Program-made: the position numbers and the translations under genes | Source of the DNA: Clarkia xantiana subsp. parviflora | Lineage: Eukaryota > Streptophyta > Magnoliopsida > Myrtales > Onagraceae | DNA length: 64,000 bases | Reading direction: 5' to 3' | NCBI GenBank assembly: GCA_036873135.1 | Contig: JAPTYO010000011.1 | Coordinates: 2,402,298 to 2,466,297, forward strand | Shown: positions 58,441-64,000 of the stretch, in pieces | Layout of the letters: every line of letters begins with the position of its first letter | How positions within the stretch are numbered: the stretch's first letter is position 1 | The notes under the pieces: generated by a model | Database searches by the model: none | The model's input: only the letters and a program-made list of their open reading frames with translations | What the model was told of the DNA's origin: nothing

Positions 58441-59056
58441 TCAAAGAAGTTTCTTTTCTGGGTAAGCTATACATTGATACAATTGCTCCAACAAGATAGA
58501 CTCTTCTGCAGAATCTTCCCCTGCAGAATCCTGCGGAAAAAAGGAGGAAGAACTAAGAAAATGCATAGGCACCATAAAACCAATGTGACTAAAACCCAGA
58601 AAGCAGTTAGTAGGCACTATCTAAGGCACATCATATATCATGCATAAACTTCAACACCATAAAGAAAGTGGGCATCAGAATTGAGTTCAACAAACAATTA
58701 AAGAAGTCTCTACTTTATCCGAGCAGCACAATGCATACGCCTCCACTACCATTCAAAGTGAAGGACCATGAATGGTTTACCAGAGAGTGCCCTGGCTGGG
58801 GCATGTTAGCTTTATCTTCAGAGGAAGAAGATTTGTAGTTAGGTCTCCTGAAATCCGCTCTCACTAGGGAAGGACATTCATTTATTTTGAGATACTTTAA
58901 TCCACCCAACTCTTCTAAACCTTCAACCCCTGGGAGATTTGGGCAGTTTGTTATATGAACTTCCACATGATCTTCAAAATGAGACGAATCAGTCATGTCC
59001 TCTTCGAGAATAGCTGCATGGTAGAGATTGTCGTTACGGTGGCCAGTAAATTCCAT
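58441..59056 (-). CDS. Small LRR-only protein, copy 2
   Basis: Same gene model as 46780-46162: exons 59056-58781 and 58530-58441, about 121 residues. The LRR exon encodes exactly the same amino acids as copy 1. The last exon differs by one in-frame codon deletion (IEAYPEKK versus IAYPEKK) and a few changes (QFDQ versus QLYQ), and the reading frame and stop are kept. The gene lies in the duplicated block with its own TATATATATA box at 59695-59704. It is expressed only if the shared promoter works; there is no evidence on that. Confidence 0.5.
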
Positions 59057-59429
59057 CCTGCAAATAAAAATTACACTTCTCAGAATCATCCAACACACGA
59101 ATTGAAACTGATTCTTAGGGTTTAGGTTTACAACCCTATAATTACATCTCTGTCCCACCAATATATGATTAGGCTCATAACAAAATCAAATGAGCCTAAA
59201 ATCAAATGTCTCAGCAACAATCGGCAGCTAGAAGCAAGCAATTTGCAGCAACGACACCGTTATCAATTCAATACCCAATTGAACAATCTTCTAATTATAG
59301 AAAACACAGATTGCATCCAATTAAAAAAAAAAAAAAACTGCAGTAGCAAACGCAACCAGAACAAGGAAATCAAACAATAATCAGCAACAATCAGATAAAC
59401 GTTTTTTTCAGGAGCACACCAGATTCCAA

Positions 59430-59704
59430 ATAAGCAGTGGCGGAAATTCTTCAGAGGCATAAAAAGTAATTAAGCAGCAAGGCATGGAATGGAATCACAG
59501 CAGCAGAGAAAGAGGTAAGAATCTGGAAGAGAGACGAACTGGACAGAGGCGTTCGAGATCTGATCGGGACCGTCGTGGTCGCAGAAGGCAGCGGCGGAAA
59601 CCAACGAAGAAGAGCGGTGGTCGGAGTTGGCACCACAGCCGAGTAGGAGGAGCAGAGAGAGCTGTACCAATAGAGAGAAGTTTAAAGATACGTCTATATA
59701 TATA
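59430..59704 (-). promoter_or_regulatory. Putative promoter and leader exon, copy 2
   Basis: TATA box TATATATATA at 59704-59695 on the minus strand, with the same CT-rich leader as copy 1. It carries a 9-bp deletion relative to copy 1 near 59630 (CCGGAATCG absent). Confidence 0.4.
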
Positions 59705-59938
59705 GAGGGACTGGTGTGACTTGTCAGAGGAAAATCCAAAAGACATGAATCATGATGGCACTGTAAAGTGGGAGAAAAACTACTGTAGCATGGCGGCACC
59801 GTGTGAGAGAGACCCAACAAATGGGTCCCACATCAAAATAAATTTGAGGGTGAGGGGCAGGACGTGGAATCATGGTAATTATTATTATAAGCGGCTTGAC
59901 AAAATCTCTGTTTATCTAGGTTTGGAAGCATCGTGTGT

Positions 59939-59940
<2 letters not shown>

Positions 59941-59976
<36 letters not shown>
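59941..59976. repeat. TA microsatellite, 18 units
   Basis: Uninterrupted TA dinucleotides, 36 bp. Confidence 0.9.
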
Positions 59977-59980
<4 letters not shown>

Positions 59981-60108
59981 TTTTGGCTGAGGATTCATTC
60001 AACGTTTATAGGGTAACCCTTATTTATATATATATTAAGATTTTACCTACTTTTATTAAATTATTAAAAAAAAAAATACTACGTGGTAAAACATGTGTGT
60101 GAAATTTA

Positions 60109-61349
60109 CACCATGTTTGGTTCATGGAATGGAATAAGGAATTAAGAATGTGTATTCCAATTATGGTGTTTGGTTCATTTAATTTATGGAATAGGGAATC
60201 CTAATTGCTAATTTTGATGGAATACTTAATCCTAGCCTAACCCCTAGGATTGACTATTCCATGCATTCTAAAATTAATAATAAAAAAGAAAATACAAATT
60301 TAACCTTCGTAAAGTGTCTTTTCTTATCTTCCGTTATTTTTATATTTATCATCATTATTATAATTAAACCTAAATTATTATTATATATTGCAAATTTGCA
60401 ACGATGTCTCCATTATTAAAAAAAAAAAAAAAAAAACGACATCTCTAACTCTACATGCGCATGCGACTGTCTACTTCAGACTGCAGTTGGCCTTGACTGC
60501 CACCGCCCTGTCGTCGCCGTACTGCCGCCCCGTCGGCGTCTGCTTATATAAAATAGTAAGTTTTGCTGCGTTCTTTTTTGTTTTGTGTTTTTTTGCTCGA
60601 TCTGCTTCGTACTTAATAAAAACAGTAACTTTGCCTTGTTTTCTTCGTACTTATTAATCTGGACAGAAAAAATAAGAGAAATAATAGTTTACAATCATCT
60701 AATTAGTCTCGATATGTTGTTTGTGACAATTTTTGTTACTTACTATTATTGATCAGTAGAGTAGAATTGTTTGTAAGTATTGACACATGTATCTTACAAT
60801 ATATTTCTTCGTTTACGTACCTAATATGGTTTTTAAAGTATTTTATAGTCCGTGTCTTACAATATGTTTCGTCGCTTACATATATAATCTATTTTTTACA
60901 TAATCTGTTCACGCAAAATGTTTCTTGTTGCTATTTTTTTTTCATATACATTGTTTGTGAATATAGTTGGTTTGTTATTTTTTAATATTTGTATTCTTTT
61001 CAGTCATAGATAACATATCAGTCTATCAAGGAATTGTTAAGAATAATTATTTTTGTAAAAAAATAATAGTTTTTGAAGAATTTTTTTTCCAGTTTTCGTT
61101 TAATAATATATGATTTCCATTTTCATGTTTAATAATAATAATTTAATTAATAAAATAACAAAAGGGTATATATGTCAATTATGACTTATTCCATTCATTT
61201 ACTACAATATTTTATCAACCAAACATTGGATTTGGAATCCTCATTCCATATTTCTCATCTCAACCAAACAGCATCATACATATTCCTAATTCCTATTCCT
61301 ATTCCTCATTCCCTATTCCTTATTCTCATTCCACGAACCAAACATGCTG
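60109..61349. mobile_element. Harbinger-like non-autonomous element
   Basis: Ends are CACCATGTTTGGTTCATGGAATGG and, inverted, CATTCCACGAACCAAACATGCTG. The flanking 3-bp TTA (60106-60108 and 61350-61352) fits PIF/Harbinger. Both sides carry repeated ATTCC(T)ATTCC motifs. The interior holds a GC-rich patch at 60440-60540 and AT-rich DNA; no transposase or Myb-like frame is recognised. Confidence 0.7.
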
Positions 61350-61352
61350 TTA

Positions 61353-62046
61353 ATGTTTAAAATACATAAAGTTTAATAAATTAAGTTATAATTTCTAAAC
61401 GGTAAAACTGTAAAGTTTAAGATTTAAAATACACTAAAATGTGTCGGATCAGCAGGAAGTTTAAAAAACAAATAAACTAATTTTTCAATATCCTAATTAA
61501 CTAACTACTGATATCGCGGCTATAAATAAATAAACGAATGTAAATTCGTTGCATGCTAAAATAAGAATATATATAGTTCGACTATGTGACGTAGGCCCGA
61601 CGAGATTCTTATCAGCATTCTTTTCGTTGTCTTTTTCATAGTCAGCAATTGTATGTAATAAGGTATTGTCAAAGTGATTATGCTATTATCATAACCCCCG
61701 ATTACGACATCCAAAATACGACTACGTCCAAATTTATATATTATTTCTAAATTTCTGAAACCCTAACCTAGGTTAGAGAAGAAGACGAAGATTTTGAACT
61801 AATTTGCGGCTCACCGGGATAAGGTTAAGAACCCTAATCCCTCACCAAGGGTGGGGTCCCGAGTTAAATAACTCAAGGGTCCCCTATTTTGCATAACCTC
61901 CATTTTAGTCCTTGAATAAACTCAAATGACTTTATCTCATCTAACCAACCAAATTAGGCTCCGCCCACCAACAAAGACCCAAGGCCATTAAACTAACAAG
62001 TCCACCTCAGTCACACACAAATACGGGCCAAACCCATTTATCCAAC
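61353..62046. other. Intergenic DNA
   Basis: No gene is supported. The stretch 61800-62040 has retroelement-like balance but no recognisable motif. Confidence 0.45.
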
Positions 62047-63287
62047 TGATGTGGACGAAGTCTCGGATTTGGGCGTGCGAGTACATTTTTTCATGCAAAA
62101 ACGGAGATCTGAGAAAGACCCATAGTAAACTATGGGGTTTGACGTTTTACGGCCAAATTCTTTCGTTTAGGGGGTCGAAATTGCAGTTTTATGTTTATAT
62201 CAGTCTTTTTTTGTAATTTGTCGGTTTTGTTATAGTCTGTTTGCAAATTTCGGATTTTTACCTAGGGTTAGTGTTTTTGTTTTCAGTATTTAAGATATGT
62301 TTAGCCTTCTTTACATTCAGTTTATTGATATATGAAAAAAAACTGAGGTTTTCCTCTACCCTGTGTCAAATTCTCGGCATTCTTTGAATCAACGAGTTCT
62401 TGCGCCTTCTATCATCAAATTCTCGGCATTCCCTTTCAAACAACGAGTCTTTGACCCATTTATCCCCATCAAGCTGCATCAGATTGGTATCAGAGCCGAA
62501 GATCCTGCACGATGCCGTTCCTTGATTGGCTAGCACCGGATCAAACCAGAACTGCTGTTGTTCTTGATAATTCAATTTATGATGAGTACGTTGAAGATGA
62601 AGACGTAACAGCAATGATCCAACATCACTCCACCTTCCATGATCCTGTATTCACCCTTTCCCCGACAGCCAGGAGCGACTTCGAAGGCCTCTTGACCTCT
62701 GATTTCGGGTACAAGCCACAAGGGAAATCGACCCCAACATCGGCACTGAGACCACACTCGAACACCACTTCACGAAGAAAAAAAATTTATGATTTTATTT
62801 CTGAGTGTCTTCTTCTTCCTGCTTCCTATTATTGGCCTTCGTTGCGCAAGATTCGAGGGCGAATCTTCTCTTCCCTGGAGAGAATTATGTGGACGAAGTC
62901 TCGAATTTGGGCGTGCGAGTACATTTTTTCATGCAAAAACGTAAATCTGAGAAAGACCCATAGTAAACTATGGGGTTTGACGTTTTACGGCCAAATTCTT
63001 TCGTTTAGGGGGTCGAAATTGCAATTTTATGTTTATGTCAGTCTTTTTTTGTAATTAGTCGGATTTGTTATAATCTGTTTGCAAATTTCGAATTTTTACC
63101 TAGGGTTAGGGTTTTTGTTTTCAGTATTTAGGATATGTTTAGCCTTCTTTACATTCAGTTTATTGATATATGAAAAAAAACTGAGGTTTTCCTCTACCCT
63201 GTGTCAAATTCTCGGCATTCTTTGAATCAACGAGTTCTTGCGCCCTCTATCCATCAAATTCTCGGCATTCCCTTTCGAATCAACGAG
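62047..63287 (+). mobile_element. Internally deleted Gypsy-type element with two LTRs
   Basis: The 5' LTR (62047-62481) runs TGATGTGG to GCTGCATCA and is followed by TGGTATCAGAGC (62485-62496). The interior is only about 400 bp. It starts with an acidic gag-like N-terminus (ATG 62512, DEYVEDEDVTAMIQ) and ends in IRGRIFSSLERI, the type of sequence found just before the 3' LTR of such elements, so nearly all of gag-pol has been deleted. The second LTR (62885-63287) starts TTATGTGG and is cut off before its end, where it joins the LRR-family fragment. The LTRs look about 95% alike. Confidence 0.85.
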
Positions 63288-64000
63288 CAGCTAAATCTCA
63301 ATGCATAATCTTCAACGCCATAAAGAAAGTGGGCATCAGAATTGAGTTCAACAAACAATTAAAGAAGTCTCTACTTTATCCAAGCAGCTAAATCTCAATG
63401 CATACACCTCCAATACCATTCATTCATTAATATGTTGTATATATTGAAAAGTGAAGAACCATGAATGGTTTACCAGAGAGCACCCTGGCTGGGGCAAGTT
63501 AGCATTATCTTCATAGGAAGAAGATTTGTAGCTAGGTCTCCTCCTGAATTGCTGTCCCATTATTGCTTCCCAACGACCACACTTGTGCAATGTGACCCCA
63601 CGGATATTTCGAACTCCCCCTTGACATAAACAAATTATCAAAACTGAATCAACAACATCTAATATAAAGAAACATGTTAGATGGGTATTGACTTACCTAG
63701 TTGTGGCATGAGTTGTGTCAAATCCACACCTAAGCAAAACAAACTTTTACCAGTTATTAAGGAATTGCAAAAATGAAACTGAGCCAGGGATATAAGAAAA
63801 ACCAATACGAGGCATAAATGCGTAATATGCAAATTCAAAAGGACGAAAAAGCAGTTATTAATATATAATTCTGAAATAGAACGACCTCAAGAATTTGCAA
63901 CATAGTTAAACTGGTAACTGCAGCTTATTAAATGCCAACTCAAATATATATTTCAGGAAATTTTCTACATATATTGTAAGATTCCAATTCCATGTATAAT
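63288..64000 (-). pseudogene. Chimeric third copy of the LRR gene family
   Basis: On the minus strand 64000-63548 follows the non-coding block and exon seen at 58018-57285 (GVTLHKCGRWEAIMGQQF), then runs in frame into the linker of the small LRR gene (RRRPSYKSSSYED...CSL) and the same GTAAAC donor. LRR codons proper are absent. A phrase AGCAGCTAAATCTCAATGCATA occurs twice (about 63287 and 63384), framing a local duplication at the joint with the retroelement. The copy runs off the window, so its 5' part is unknown. Confidence 0.6.

Larger units (their letters stand above)
58280..59715. repeat. Segmental duplication, copy 2
   Basis: Partner of 46053-47440, same orientation, offset about 12,276 bp. 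Differences are few and mostly small indels in A-runs. It extends on the left through a 37-bp stretch (AGTATAAGTGTGTGTCCGTC region) missing in copy 1. Confidence 0.9.

Noticed and set aside
62366..62614. 82-codon minus-strand ORF
   Set aside because: It overlaps the LTR end, the primer-binding site and the gag start of the plus-strand element, so it is an antisense shadow.

Overview
This window looks like nuclear DNA of a flowering plant, a eudicot. The background is AT-rich, genes have short exons with GT-AG introns, and TIR-domain and leucine-rich-repeat (LRR) immune-type genes sit in a dense bed of plant transposable elements (Ty3/Gypsy, Copia, small LTR elements, a tRNA-derived SINE, CACTA, hAT, Mutator-like and Harbinger-like DNA elements). 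The LRR style resembles L6-like TNL resistance genes of Myrtales such as Punica or Eucalyptus. That placement is a low-confidence inference.

The host genes form one dispersed immune-receptor-like cluster. At 23.2-25.0 kb (+) is a five-exon TIR-LRR gene of about 392 residues. At 42.1-35.2 kb (-) is a five-exon relative of about 589 residues with the same exon phases and an extra helical C-terminal region. Neither has room for an NB-ARC domain. Near 46.2-47.4 kb and 58.4-59.7 kb are two almost identical (-) copies of a small LRR-only gene with its promoter. A broken copy of the promoter segment lies at 51.6 kb, a stray exon at 57.3 kb and a chimeric third copy at 63.3-64.0 kb.

Layout: 0-22.8 kb is mostly AT-rich non-coding DNA with an LTR end, long-TIR Mutator-like elements, an inverted LTR pair with a minisatellite, a SINE and two exon-like fragments. 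25.4-34.8 kb is a large non-autonomous LTR element with a decayed intron-containing coiled-coil ORF, interrupted by a decayed reverse-strand Gypsy element. 35.5-39.5 kb is the last intron of the minus-strand TIR gene, swollen by an LTR remnant, a hAT MITE, a CACTA element and a Mutator-like MITE. 42.6-45.1 kb is a Copia remnant with a roughly 95-bp tandem repeat. 45-57 kb holds GC-rich MITEs and a hAT element split by a 1.7-kb LTR element. 60-63.3 kb has a Harbinger-like element and an internally deleted Gypsy-type element.

Many elements could be delimited to the base from target-site duplications (TSDs). Identities and splice sites were judged by eye. No rRNA gene, functional tRNA gene or CRISPR array was seen.
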